Positions 1 to 12,320 of a stretch of 64,000 bases of DNA are shown piece after piece. How positions within the stretch are numbered: the stretch's first letter is position 1; every line of letters begins with the position of its first letter. The notes beneath the pieces are model-generated. The model searched no databases. It was not told where the DNA came from and saw nothing but the letters and a program-made list of their open reading frames with translations. Position numbers and translations under genes: made by a program. The DNA comes from Microplitis mediator (Eukaryota > Arthropoda > Insecta > Hymenoptera > Braconidae), in the NCBI RefSeq assembly GCF_029852145.1, contig NC_079977.1:15248640-15312639 (forward strand), written 5' to 3'.

Positions 1-249
1 AAATGAAATTAGTCTTGAATTTCAATCCTTCGTTGGGTATAAAAATATTTGAAAAAATAGCAGAAAATGTAATTTTTCCCATTTCACAATAGAATGCCTC
101 TTAAGTTAAAAATGATTTATTGTAGTCCATATACCAGTCGTGCGCTTCGAATAGGATTATTACAGTAAATTGAGCTACTGTGAGGTACGCATAGCAGCCA
201 AGAAAATTACTCAGCATAAGTACTCGATGCTCGACAGTCAATGCAGGAA

Positions 250-470
250 TTATCCTCATTAGGTTGATCTGCAGTCGATGGCTACGTTCTGCCTTCAGCG
301 GGATCGCGCGTCTGCACGGATCGCACGGAGAAACGTTGCCAGTGCAAGTACGCGACTCGGCGCGCGCGCGGTAAGGAGAAAGAATGATGGACGAATTGAT
401 GTGGACAAGCGCAAGCAAGAAAGAGAGACAGCAACACGATCAGACAGCAGGAAAAAAAGATAAACGATAT
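250..470. other. CpG-rich patch
   Basis: A sharply GC- and CpG-rich stretch (for example CGCGCGCGCG at 361-370) in AT-rich surroundings. An ATG at 278 opens 31 codons that run exactly to a donor-like GCG|GTAAGG at 370/371. This could be a promoter with a first exon, an enhancer or a chance patch. It has no similarity I recognise to COE N-termini. Confidence 0.3.
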
Positions 471-654
471 AACGTTGAAACGAAAAGAAAAAAATAAATA
501 TGAAAAAACGAGATGAAGCATCAGCGAGCTATTAGATCGAAAGCTGGTTACGTATATTGCCTGAAGAAAAACTGGAAATCCGCGCGCTCTTGACGAGCCA
601 AAAGAATCTCAGGGGCAGATAAAAGACAGAAAGAGACAAACGAATTACTTTGTA

Positions 655-659
<5 letters not shown>

Positions 660-695
<36 letters not shown>
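660..695. repeat. (TA)n microsatellite
   Basis: Uninterrupted TA dinucleotide tract of about 36 bases. Confidence 0.95.
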
Positions 696-698
<3 letters not shown>

Positions 699-1884
699 TG
701 TGCACATCGCATATAAGAATCAACACACGAAATTCTATCTTTCTTTATTTCTATATATACTATTCGAGTCTCTTCTGACAAAAAGGAGTCGCAGACGGAG
801 TGACAACTTAGCGAGCCAGAGCTCACCTCGCCTGTCCATTCTCTTCAGGCCACACACAGACTGCACTACGTACACGTTTTTGACTGAATATCTCTTTAAT
901 TCAATTTTTTTTTGTTCCTCAAATGCAACATTCTACATTTATTATTTTGATATAAGTATTCCACATACTTCCACCTACATACTACTTTATATGATGGAAA
1001 TATTAAAAGAAATGAGAATTTCGAAATATTCCAAAGAGTAAATGTTTCCATTTAATTTTTATAAACGAACGAAACGTAGGCAAAACAGTGCAATTTTTCA
1101 TCGGAACATACTTTGGTTAAAAATCAAACTTGATTTAGATTTGGACGTCTTAAATCGTGACTAAGTAAGACCAGTTAAGTCGAAACCAAGGCGAATTTGC
1201 ATGAGTTCCTCATGAGCTCCTAGAATTATCGAAAAAAAAAGAATATTTTCGAACGAACTTGAATTAAAAATATTTTCAATAACATTACTATGCTATTCAG
1301 TACAAAGTTTCGAAAAAGTTAGAATATTTACATTAGAATTGTTAAATTTTCTAGTGCACCTAGTTTTTTTTATTTTTAACATTGAAATAAAGTAATAGAT
1401 TTTTTGATAAGTCAGAAACAATACTATGCGGTGTAATAGAAATAGTCATCTTTAAGAGTATATTTCTACGAAATTCTATTAAAAATTACACGGAGAAAAA
1501 ATTGTAGTAAATTTTACTAAAAAATATGAAAATAATTACTAAATTTAAATAGTAATCTTGAAACGCGTATGATTTGTATGAAACATTCATAAACAGATAA
1601 GTATATTTTACAAGTCGTATAGTAATTTCTTAAACACTGATGTTGGAGAATTTACTATTCTGTTAAGTTCATTCTATATGTCAGTTATGAATTTTCAAAA
1701 ACATAATTAGTAGTAACTGCAAGTCATTTAGTAATTTCTCATATACTGATCTTAGAGTACTTATTATATTGTATAGTAAAATTTAAATGTCAAATATGAA
1801 GTATTGAAAATCCGATTATTAATAGTTACAACTCGCTTAGTATTTTCTTATATACTGGTTATGGAAAATCTACTATATTGCACA

Positions 1885-2197
1885 TTAATTTTTTTATCAC
1901 TCATGCAATATAAGTGCTATCTTAGTGCACGCTCTTTTGTTCGCCAAATAGCTGTTTGCCCATTCAACTGTTTCCACGACATTTGTGTGCGTTAAACGAT
2001 TATCTGCGTGCGACAAGTAAATTTGAGTGCGACAAGTAAACTTGTCGCACTCAAATTTACTTCTTGTCGCATGCAGATTATCGTTTAACCCACAAAAATG
2101 TCGCGACAACAGTTGAATCAGCAAAAAGCTACTTGGAGAATAAAACAGCGAGCACTAAGATAGAACTTATACTGCATTAATGATAAAAAAAACTGTG
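1885..2197. mobile_element. Nested hairpin element, arms about 155 bases
   Basis: The left arm (to about 2040) and right arm are reverse complements, meeting at GACAAGTAAACTTGTC near the centre. Shared arm words include ATCTTAGTGC and GTTAAACGAT. The right arm together with the adjoining 2205-2302 palindrome recurs in reverse orientation at 24731-25010. Confidence 0.8.
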
Positions 2198-2204
2198 TTC
2201 AATT

Positions 2205-2302
2205 CGTGCGGTGTTGTCGATTACCCACTCGAGCAAATGAGCGCACTCACTTCGTTCGTGCGCTCAACTTTGCTCTCGTGGGCAATCGACAACTTACCGC
2301 AC
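2205..2302. repeat. GTGCGGTGTTGTCGATT palindrome
   Basis: A 98-base inverted repeat, left end GTGCGGTGTTGTCGATTACC and right end GGCAATCGACAACTTACCGC, with a short GAGCGCAC... stem centre around CACTTCGTTCGTGC. It is adjacent to the 1885-2197 hairpin and shared with 24751-24847. Confidence 0.85.
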
Positions 2303-4065
2303 TAGTTGTACAATATACTATTAGTTACTTTTAGTAATATTTATTATTTAAATATGGAATTGAATATAAGCTGCATTAGTAAACATGACTATATATTTTG
2401 TAAATTTTATTATCCCGTTTCATAAATTTTACTATTCCGTTTAGTAAATTTTACTATATTAGAATTGAAATAAACAAAATTAAAATTTTAATAGCTTTCA
2501 ACTTTTTATTATTATTGCTATCATTTTGATTATTATCGCTATTCATGTCATCTGTAATAGTGTTGGTGTCGATTTTTATTTTTGAAGAATCTGATGTCTC
2601 CTTTGAACAAAGGTTTATTAACTTGTAATACATATTTGTACATGTCGTCCCCACCTTCTTTTAATTTGATCTATGCATAGTAGAATTTACTGTACGGTCA
2701 GTAGAAAAAAATAATCCTGTTAGGAAAAAATACATTACGCATAATAATTTCTAATATCATCTAATGTAATAATTGCCAACCAGTAAATTTTACTAAATGT
2801 TTGGTAATAATTAAAATACAGATTGTATTTACTCATATCTGTTAGTAATTTTTACTACAATACTGCAATTTTTACTATATTTTTTTCTCCGTATACGGAA
2901 ACAAATATTATAACTCTCAAGAATATTGAGTCGTCCCACTGTTACCTAAAATTTTTAAATAATTTTTACTATAAAATTCTCTAAGTGTAGTAATTGACTT
3001 TTTTTAGTGTTTATAAACAGGATACATAAACATTATATGACGATGATGACAAGACAACTATCCGAGATTTTTACATTCGATAATTTCGAAGGTCTTCTTC
3101 CGGTGTGCCGGTCAACGCGTGTGTCGTATCAGAATGATATATTTCAACGCCCTCTGATAAATGTATGCTAGATGGTGCAGCAGCAATAGCAGTCGTATGT
3201 GTCGGCAACTAAACAGTATCATGTTATACAAAAACACTTGTGTCTGTGTCAATATACAGATTTAACACTTGAGCGCCGGGTGCTTCTGTTTTTTGTCTGA
3301 CAAATGAACATCATATATTAGTATATTAAATGGCTTTAACTCAGTTACTAGAAAAAAGAAATATCATCACACTTCCTTTAGGGGACGCACATGACATATT
3401 TATGTTTGCGTTTATTTCAAGTTAATAATTTTTTTTTTTTTTTTTTCGTCACTCACGCACGATGAAAAAATACTTCTAATTAATAAGTTTATATAAAACG
3501 TTTATCGAAATATTGAAATAAAATGTTTTAAAAATTATAGAGCATTAAGCTTTTATTTGAGGTTTTCTTTCACAATTTCAAAATTAAGATTATATTTGAC
3601 ATTATAATTCAAAAAAAGACAAAACAAAATTTACCATAAATTTTCTAAATCAATTCCGAATGTAACAAATTTCAAAGCATATCCACGCTTAAATTTGAAG
3701 AAAAAAAATAGTTTATAAATTTTCTATCAGCGCACAATCTTTTATCTAGCACGTTGTCACCAGTGATCGATTTTGTACGATCGGGTTCATTCCAACATTC
3801 AATTAACTGTTGGATTTTACGGTCACTGTAAATACGTTTGTATTGCGACCTGAGTTTCAACTCGAGATAACAGGTACTGGTCAGTATACAACACGGATCC
3901 ATATACTTTCCACGTGAGTAACTTTCAAACGATATATATTACAAGAACTGTGAATTTTACCACATACTTTCACAGCAAAAGTCGAGTATATCGAAGTCAG
4001 TACATTAAAAAATAAATAGATAGTCGTCATTGTTATAGAATTGGTTTCATATAGTTTGAGAAAAT

Positions 4066-5162
4066 TACACAAAATTCTGTAATATTTTATATGATATTAT
4101 AGAATTTTACGAAATAAAGTTAATAGAACTCTGTAAAACTTTATGAAATTCCATAAAATTTTATGACAATTGATTTTACTTTACAAAATTCGGATAAATT
4201 TCATACGATTGAATGAAATTTAAAGTCCTAAGATAATGATTTTCTAAAATTTTAGAAACTTACATAAAGTTTGATTAATTTGTATAAAATTTTGTCGATT
4301 TCTATAAAAGTTCATGAACTTCTTCAAAACTTTATAAATTTTTATAGAAATTTATAATGTTGAACCCAGTATTGAAGAGGATGAATTCATGAACATTTTT
4401 GTAGTTTTTAAAATGTCATAGAATTTAAAGTAGTTTTGCATAATTTTATGGGGTTATGTAAAATTTTATCGAATTTCAATTTAGTGCTAATGGGATTGTA
4501 TTTTCGCCATCCCATGCAGAAGCTGCCAGTTGTACGACGGGGCCCTACTTGGCCCAGCACTGGGGCACCTAGCTTTGGTACGCCTATATTGGCTCAAGAT
4601 AGGGTACTCAGTCCTGGCCGTTACAATGATAACCCGGGCTTGGGCCAAGACTGGGTAACCTAGCCTTGGCCATTAAATGATTACCCGAGCTTGGGCCAAG
4701 GTCGGATTACCCTAGTTTTGCTATACCTATCGTTTAATAAGTAGATCATATAAAAGCATCAGTTCAACATTAGTAGGTTCGTCCAATAGCTATCAGAAGG
4801 ACGGCAGTTCAAGCCCAGCAGAATTTGCACCGATTTTTTTTCACATCATTTACCTCCCTTAGATAGTTTAAACGTGAATGATCATAAGCTCTACGAGGTT
4901 AATAATAATTAAATTTTTTTTTTTATCAAATTTATTCGTTTCCTCGATGTATGGATCAGGTCTGGCAACGAAGCCTGGGTCAGGTCTGACAACCAGGACT
5001 GGCCCTGTGTTATCATTTCAAACTTCTACCAAGGCTGGCTTACAAGCTTGATCCAAGGATCTACATACTTGGGCCAAGCCTGGGCCCGTCGTACTTTCCT
5101 CTCTGGGGATTTTATAAAGATTTATGAAATTGTAATATTTAAATCTACCCGTGAAAAAATCT
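4066..5162 (+). mobile_element. CCTTGG-array element with tRNA-like head (copy 1)
   Basis: The order is: arrays of ATGAAATTTTATAAAATT-like words (4070-4480), a GGGCCAAG/CTTGGCC array (4540-4720), a tRNA-like head (about 4765-4825), a conserved TTTACCTCCCTTAGATAGTT segment, and a second array ending CTTTCCTCTCTGGG at about 5108. AT-rich words then resume and a CCCGTGAAAAAA-like end follows. No protein frame. Confidence 0.65.
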
Positions 5163-5764
5163 TTTTATAGAATTTGATAGTGTTATATAATATGATATTT
5201 TTTATGAATTTCCAGGTCAAAACCAGTCAAAAATAGAAAAACGAAAAGAAATTCTATTGTTCTATTTTGGCCACAACACACAAATCAATTATATAACTTC
5301 GCACTTTTATTTAAAATGGAAAAATTATGGTAAAACAAAAAGTAAAAAATGTTGGAAAATCCAAAAGTGCACACCTCAATCGCTCATTTTATTTTTAATC
5401 ACTACTTTTATTATATAATATTAATGTATTTTTTTTTATCATGAACTTTTATTCAACTTACAAATTATCAATTTAATTTTTTTATTTCTTATTTTCAGTT
5501 TAATATTTTTTTACTAACATTTTTTTTTAAATATCCCGCCTTTTGTCTTAGATGTCACTTTTTTTCAAACATACTGAAACGCTAGTGCTGCCACCAGTAG
5601 TTGATAAAGAGAAACAATGAAAAAAAAATAACAACAGTAAAAATAGCAGCTAAATTTTTCACGAATAATCAGTTTTACGTCGTTACTTAGTTACAACTAA
5701 ACCAAAAGGATTCAGATAGTAATTTTCATAAGGGTTCTTGTGATAAAAAATACAAAGACAATAA

Positions 5765-6192
5765 TAAAAAAATCTGTCTATCGGTTGACCCTGCGGGCCA
5801 GCCCTAAAACTTCCCGCTGTTTTCGAGCTCTTTGAGCATTAAAAGTTATCAAAAAAAAACATTTTTTAAAAAATTTTATTTTTGGAATATCTCTGAACCA
5901 GCCCTACCGATCAAGCTCAATTTCTCACAGCTCCAAGATATTGACAAGCTGCGTCGAATGACACCTTAAAGTTCAAAATCGGTTCATCCGTTCGAAAGAT
6001 ACAGGTATTTACATACGTACGTACGTACATACATGCATACATACACTCGGACATCATCTTGAAATTAGTCAGAATAGCTTCCTAGGACCTCAAAACGTTG
6101 ACATCTTATGAAAATTCGATTTTCGTAAATCGAACCGAAACCAATAACTTCCCGAATTTTTGAAAATTTACAATTTTCTTAGCGAGAAGTTA
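5765..6192 (+). mobile_element. AACTTCCCGC-family element, short copy
   Basis: It starts with TCGGTTGACCCTGCGGGCC and AACTTCCCGCTGTTTTCGAG and ends CTTAGCGAGAAGTT, so the inner AACTTCCCGCT is inverted at the far end. Internal landmarks are a TACATAC run and TAGCTTCCTAGGACCTC. It is non-autonomous and at least four other clear copies lie in this window. Confidence 0.8.
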
Positions 6193-6459
6193 TAAAGTTA
6201 GGCCGATTAACGATGTCCATCGAGAGTTATCGTGCTTACGAAGTTTCATACGTAACAATTGACAGCATTGGTTTCTTGAGTTAAACTAATTTATTTTAAA
6301 CGAATAAAATAATAAATCGACTTAATATTGGGTTCAAATTGTTTCTGAATAAATTTTCTATATGCTAGTATACAATTTTACCTATCATGGTGGAATAAAA
6401 ATTGTGTATAAAGATTTTAATGTGAGTAAAATAGTCGAATAAAAAAAACCGTCCATAAA

Positions 6460-6598
6460 GCACACCTGCGCTTTCACGCTTGAGGTGTGCAATAGAGTCA
6501 TGTGGGGCAAGTGTAGGTAGTGGGTAAGTGTGCGCTTCAGTCCGAAATGAATGGGATTGCGCACAGTTACCTACAGCGCACGCCCTTACATGACTCTA
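6460..6598. mobile_element. Hairpin repeats
   Basis: Two adjacent inverted repeats: 6460-6490 (GCACACCT ... AGGTGTGC) and 6493-6598 (TAGAGTCATGT ... ACATGACTCTA with GTGCGC/GCGCAC inside). Together they look like a small MITE in AT-rich DNA. Confidence 0.65.
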
Positions 6599-6757
6599 CA
6601 GCTCGTTGTATCAGAATTGACGTCTTCTTTACCCAATAAATATATTTCCGTTGAAAAGTTATTTCTGAGAAATCCATAATTATTAAAAGTTTTTGACTTG
6701 ACATATTTCTACAATACAAAAAAAAAAAAAACAATTTTGTATTATAATCATTTATTA

Positions 6758-7662
6758 CTACACGGGAAAAGAATTGTTGTTGCTACACTAGCAGCTGGAG
6801 TTGAGGTTACTACAAGTTGGAGTAAAGAAATGTCAACTTCAACTTGGAATAGCCTCAACCAGACGTGTGGTAAAATCAGTACTATTTATATAGTACCCTT
6901 TACCCTTGTAGGAAAAAAATATTAACAACAGGGCCAGTCTTGGCTACCCAGGCTCGGCTTCCAAAGGTTGGTCCGAGATCCGACTAACGTTCAACTGAGG
7001 AGCCTCGGTTTTCCAGTCTTGGGCCAAGATTTAACAGACATTTAATTGAAAAGCTTTGGTTTGCCAATTTTGGGGCAAGGTTCAGCCAATACTCAAGTAA
7101 CAAGCCCTGGTTTGCCAGTCTAAATAACAAATGGTACCTAAAAACCTTTGGCTTCTGGGAATAGCGTAACAGCCTAGTGGATAAGACACTTGCCTAGCAG
7201 CTATGAAGGACCAGGTTCGAGACCCAGCAAATGCAAAGAAAATTAGTTTCATCCACCTACCCGATTTCTCTAATTTACAAATTTATTTCCATAGATATGT
7301 TGTAATTACACACGTCTGCTAAAATTTTTTTTTTTCTATTTATGTTTAATAAGTATAGGTGCTTATTTAGCAACAGTCTTGGCACAATGCTGACACTCGA
7401 TATTGGGCCAATACTTAAATGCAGTCTTGGCACAATACTGTCACTCAAGCTTGGCTCGGTGTTATCATTTTGATGCTTAGACAGACTTCGACCAAGCTTG
7501 GATTTCAAGGTTCCCCCAGAGTTAATAAGTCTTGCGCCAAGCCTCGGCCAAGCTTAGGCTTATTGTTTTTTCCTTTAAGGGTACCACATATGGAGTACTT
7601 GCTACTACACATGTTTTACTACAATATTTTGGTTAGAAGAACCACAATTTTTTTTCCGTATA
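6758..7662. mobile_element. ACACGGGAAAA-terminus element carrying CCTTGG arrays and a tRNA-like head
   Basis: Left end TACACGGGAAAAGAATTGTT and right end AATTTTTTTTCCGTATA are inverted. The interior has CTTGG/CCAAG arrays (6925-7110 and 7375-7560) and between them a tRNA-like head at 7163-7230. No transposase frame. Confidence 0.7.
7163..7230 (+). repeat. tRNA-like (SINE-type) head with A and B boxes
   Basis: An A-box-like AGCCTAGTGGATAAGAC is followed after about 30 bases by B-box GGTTCGAGACCC. This spacing and sequence are typical of tRNA-derived RNA polymerase III promoters. No complete cloverleaf is expected. Confidence 0.7.
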
Positions 7663-7744
7663 TATTAATAATCAACATATTAAGATGTAGCCTTATACAT
7701 ATGAGTCGCTAAACGGTATTTTATGTGTTGGCGTATTACATTTA

Positions 7745-7980
7745 TTTAATATTATTTACGGCGGGTTTTACGACGTCAATGATACGTATACGAAGTCTAT
7801 CCAATATCAAATATAACGTCGTAACCTGGAAAAGCGCGGAGGGTGGCAGAAGCAATAAATGTACGGCAAACGGCGCTTTTCTCGATAGACGCCCTTATAC
7901 AGCAGTACCAGTTCATCCTCTTTCGAATATAGTAACGTACAGAGGGGGTGGATATATACCTACCTATCGAACATAGCGAT
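7745..7980. other. GC-richer unique patch
   Basis: CpG-containing non-repetitive sequence (for example AACGTCGTAACC, GGCAAACGGCGC) in the large intron. There is an 83-codon open stretch without coding features I recognise. Best read as candidate regulatory DNA. Confidence 0.3.
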
Positions 7981-8198
7981 ATTCATTCCTGCGAATTTCC
8001 GACGAAGATAAAACCTATTGAGAACTTACACTTTCTTCCATCTTTTTGACTTTCACTTTATCACAACTACTAGGAAATTTTTTTTTTTTTCTAGATTTTT
8101 ATTTTTTTCACTTTTTTACCTTATTTTCGTTTAAATCAAATGAGACGTACATACAGTTCGTGCTGTGAATTTTGCCGAAATTCAATCAATCCATGTTT

Positions 8199-8242
8199 GT
8201 AAATATATATATATATATTCATATATATATATATATATATAT
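8199..8242. repeat. (TA)n microsatellite
   Basis: Two TA tracts separated by a short TTCA interruption. Confidence 0.9.
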
Positions 8243-8932
8243 CACTATCTATGTATTTGCATCTGTTATATTTATTACCTGACTAAATAACAATATATTT
8301 AAATAATATATTGGTTTATATGTACATAAACGGGTACATGGTGAATTCTATTTTGGCTGTGGTAAATGTGAACAAATTGAAATATCTGCGGTTAAATAGA
8401 AAACATAAATATAATGCAGATATATATTTTTAGTTTATAACCATTCACCCATTTCATTTCATTTTCTATGTCCTATATCTTCAAGCCCCTCATAAAAGTA
8501 AATAGTCGTAAAGCAGAAAAAAAAAATTTGAATAGAACGATGAAAAATAAATATTCATGAGGAAAATTTTTTTGTTTTCCTATATATATTTGACTAGTAT
8601 AGGGAAAAAGCAGATAAATAGGCCTTAAAAACTTTTATTTATAAAATAATTAAATGTGCAATAGATTATTAACAAGCTAAAATTAATTCAATTAAGAAAT
8701 AAGTCATAAACTCTTATAATAAATGTAATCTTGTATAATGGTGGTAGAGCAAAATAATTCATCTGGGTTCTGGATACATAATCAATGAAATTTAATAAGT
8801 TTTATTTAAAAAAATTATGTAATTATAATAAACATAATACGGAATTATTTTATTTTTTTTCTTAATCGAAAATATATTGAATTGCTCGTTGTATTTCATA
8901 AAACCGAGTGGTTGAAGTAGAATAAATAGATC

Positions 8933-10042
8933 ATATAAAAGTATCAGTTCAACATTAGTAGGTTCGTCTAGTAGCTACCGTTCAGACCCAGCAATCAGAA
9001 GGACGACAGTTCGCACCTACCCAGAGAGGAAAGTACGACGGGTCCAGGCTTGGCGCAGCCTTGGCCCAAGTATGTAAAACCTTGGCCCAAGCTTGTAAGC
9101 CAGCCTTGGCCTAGCCTTGGTAGGACTTTGGAATGATAACATTGGGCCAGACCTGGTTGCTAGAACTGGCCCATGCTTGGTTGCCAGTCTTGGCCCTGAT
9201 TTTTTTGCCAGACCTTGCCCAAACCTCGAGGAAACGAATAAATTTAATTAAAAAAAAATTTATTATTATTAACCTCGTAGAATTTATAATCATTAACGTT
9301 TTAATTATCTAAAAGAGGTAAATGATGTGAAAAAAACTCGGTGAAAATTCTGCTGGGCTCCGGGCACGAATTGCCGTCCTTCCGATTGCTGGGTCCGAAC
9401 GATAGCTACTGGACGAACCTACTAACGTTGAACTGGTACATTTATGTGATGTACCTATTAAACCATAGGTATAGCCAAACTTGGGTAATTCTACCTTGGC
9501 CCAAGTCTGGGTTGCCATTGGACGGCCAAGGCAGGGGCGCCCAGTCTTGGCCCAAGCCTGGGTTGCCATTGTACCAGCCAAAACTGAGTACCCAATCTTG
9601 AGCCAAGCATAGGCCAATATAGATGTGCCAAAGCTAGGTTCCCCAGTGCTGGGCCAAGTAGGACCCTGTCGTTCAACTCTGGTGGCTCCTGCATGGGTAG
9701 AGCCCAGCAGAATTTTCACTGAGTTTTTTTCACATTATTTACCTCCCTTAGATAGTTCAAACGTGAATGATCATAAACTTTACGAGGTTAATAATAATAA
9801 AAATTTTCTTAAATTAAATTTATTTGTTTCCTCGATGTATGGGTCAGTTCTGGCAACCAAGCATGGGCCAGGTTTGGCAAGCAAGCATGGGTCAGGGCTG
9901 GCAACCAGGCTTGGCACGGTGTTATCATTCCAGACTTCTACAGAAGCTGGAACAAGGCTGGCTTACAATCTTGGTCCGGAGTTCTACATAGTTGAACCAA
10001 GCTTCGGTCAAGCCTGGGCCCGTGGTACTTTCCTCTTTGGGT
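8933..10042. mobile_element. CCTTGG-array elements in head-to-head, rearranged arrangement (copy 2)
   Basis: A + oriented tRNA-like head (8940-9005) is followed directly by the inverted tail end CAGAGAGGAAAGTAC. From 9009 to about 9660 the family is in minus order (tail, AATAATAA segment, head near 9345-9460, array). From about 9690 to 10042 a + oriented tail ends at ACTTTCCTCTTTGGG. This is a rearranged pair of copies of the family at 4066 and 11470. Confidence 0.7.
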
Positions 10043-11130
10043 AATAAAATTAATTTTTATCAGTAAAGTTATAAAATTGCGGTTGTTGATTGCAAATAAC
10101 AACGAACTAAAAAATATTTTAATTGTTAGTTATAAATAACTTTAATCGGCGATTAGAATATTTATTAATTAAGACTTAGTTTAATTCGAAAATAAATAAT
10201 TATTAATTAAAAAAAGATAGAATAATGAGTTATTTGAATAATTAATAATTGATTAGTAGATTTTTTCATTTAACAAGAATCAATCATGGACCACTGTTTC
10301 ACCAACAATGGCCCAACGTTGTGAACCGATAATCGGCCAGTCATAAGTAGCCATTCATTGGCCAGCCATCGGCAGCGTCGTATGACTTTCCTTTCCTTTA
10401 CGGGAAGTCATATTCTGATATAAAACCAGTTATGTCATAACATATACATTCGAAAATTTTAATAAAAAATCACTTTGAATTGACTACGCTATCTTGATAA
10501 AAAATTAAACGGCTGCTGGTAATTAACCAGGTGTGAGCCATTACTAATTGTCAATGCTTGGCCGAGCGACGGCAGTCACACGGAGAAAAATGTTGGCTAA
10601 AAACCTACCAATTTTTATTATGCTGTCGACCAAACTTAAAACAGGATGTGAAGCATCCAAAAATTTAGTATGCTCTTATAAAAAAATTAGTATGCCGCAT
10701 CACAATTATTTTAATGTATGAAAATAATTTGTAATTAAAGCTTATCGATAAGTTTCTCGTGCATAGTAAGTGCTGTGATACAGCATAATAATTTTTCGTA
10801 TGAGCACAATAATTTTTTGGATGCTTTCTTTCCTGTTTCAAGTTTGGTCGACAGCATAATAAAAATTAGTAGGTTTTGAGCCAACCCGGGAAAAAATTTT
10901 TTCATGAAATTTTATAAAATTTTATGCTGAAAATGGCCTGATGAAATTTTATGAAAATTTGTAAAATTTTATGAAATTTCATAAAATTCTACAGTCACCA
11001 TTAATTTTTCGAATAAAATATTAGATCACGAAAAAAAAATTGCCATTAGATCTTACAAAATGATCTAATGAATGAAGGCGTTACTGAGACAGACTAATTA
11101 TATTTTTTATTGACGAAAAAATCCTGGCGA

Positions 11131-11196
11131 CTGCTGGGCTAGAACCTACGTCGTTTCGATTTGAAGTTCTTGCTACTATCCACTGCGCCGAGCCAC
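11131..11196 (-). repeat. tRNA-like head (minus strand)
   Basis: On the minus strand: A-box-like GGCGCAGTGGATAGTAGC, then B-box-like GGTTCTAGCCC about 30 bases on. It lies inside the composite element at 10578-12780. Confidence 0.6.
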
Positions 11197-11469
11197 GTAC
11201 GTGATAGCGAATGTATTAATAGTATATTCGTCGAGATATGGAGTTTTAAGCTTTCATACGAAATTTTGTATAATTTTATAAAATTTCATGAAGTTTTATA
11301 AAATTTGATAAAATTTTATCAAATTTTATCAAATCATACTAATGAAATTTGGTGAAATTTTAAAAAGTTTCATACAATTTCATACGATTATATATCATTT
11401 TATAAAATTGTATTTAATTTAATAAAAATTTATAAACCTTTTATAATTGTTATTGAGATCCCAAGAAGT

Positions 11470-12320
11470 TCCCATACAGGAGCTGCCAGAGTTGAACAAC
11501 GGGCCCCTACTTGGCCCAGCACTGGGAACCTAGCTTTGGCACACCTATATTGGCCCAGGTTTGGGCCAGGACTGGGTAACTTAGCCTTGGCCATCCAATG
11601 GCAAGCCAGACTTGGGCCACGACTGGGTAACCTAGCCTTGGCCGTTACAATGATTACCCGGGCTTGGGCCAAGACTGGGTAACCTAGTCTTGGCTATCCA
11701 ATGGCAAGCCAGACTTGGGCCAAGACTGGGTAACCTAGCCTTGGCCATCCAATGGCAAAGCAGGCTTGGAACAGGACTGGGTAACATAGCCTTGGCCGTT
11801 ACAATGATTACCCGGGCTTGGGCCAAGACTGGGTAACCTAGCCTTGGCCGTCTAATAACAACCCAGACTTGGGCCAAGGTAGGATTACCCAAGCTTGGAT
11901 ATACCTATGATTTATATAAGTAGATCATATAAATGTACCAGTTCAACGTTAGTAGGTTCGTCCAGTAGCTACCGTTCGGACCCAGTAATCAGAAGGACGG
12001 CAGTTCGCGCCCAGAGTCCAGCAGAATTTCCACCGAGTTTTGTTCACATCATTTACCTCCCTTAGATAATTAAAACGTTAATGATCAGGAATGCTACGAG
12101 GTTAATAATAATAAATTTTTTCAATCAAATTTATTCGTTTCCTGGAAGCCTGGGCTAGGTCTGGTAACCAAGCATGGGCCAGGTCTGGCAACCAGGCTTG
12201 GCCCGAGATTATCATTCTAGGCTTCTACCAAGGCTGGGCCAAGACTGGCTTACAAGCCTGGCCCAAGGTTCTACAAAGTTGGGCCAAGCCTGGGCCCGTG
12301 GTACTTTCCTCTCTAGGATA
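11470..12320 (+). mobile_element. CCTTGG-array element with tRNA-like head (copy 3)
   Basis: This is the cleanest copy. The array of CTTGGGCCAAGACTGGGTAA units runs 11500-11900, each about 30-65 bases apart. The head at 11935-12020 includes GGCAGTTCGCGCCC as a B-box-like motif. Then come the TTTACCTCCCTTAGATAATT segment and a second array ending ACTTTCCTCTCT. Confidence 0.75.

Larger units (their letters stand above)
1487..2895. mobile_element. Inverted-terminus element with TAGTAAATTTTACTA word array, carrying a nested hairpin
   Basis: Left end TACACGGAGAAAAAA and right end TTTTTTCTCCGTATA are inverted copies. The interior near both ends consists of repeated variants of TAGTAAATTTTACTA. A separate pair of hairpins (1885-2302) sits in the middle and looks like a later insertion. 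No transposase frame is present, so it is non-autonomous. Confidence 0.75.

Noticed and set aside
7163..7230. A functional tRNA gene
   Set aside because: A and B boxes are present but the arms needed for a cloverleaf are not, and it lies inside a repeat; SINE-type head is the better reading.
9309..9719. 136-codon minus and 139-codon plus frames rich in Gly, Pro and Trp
   Set aside because: They are read through the CTTGG/CCAAG array, which lacks stops in several frames; no protein features.
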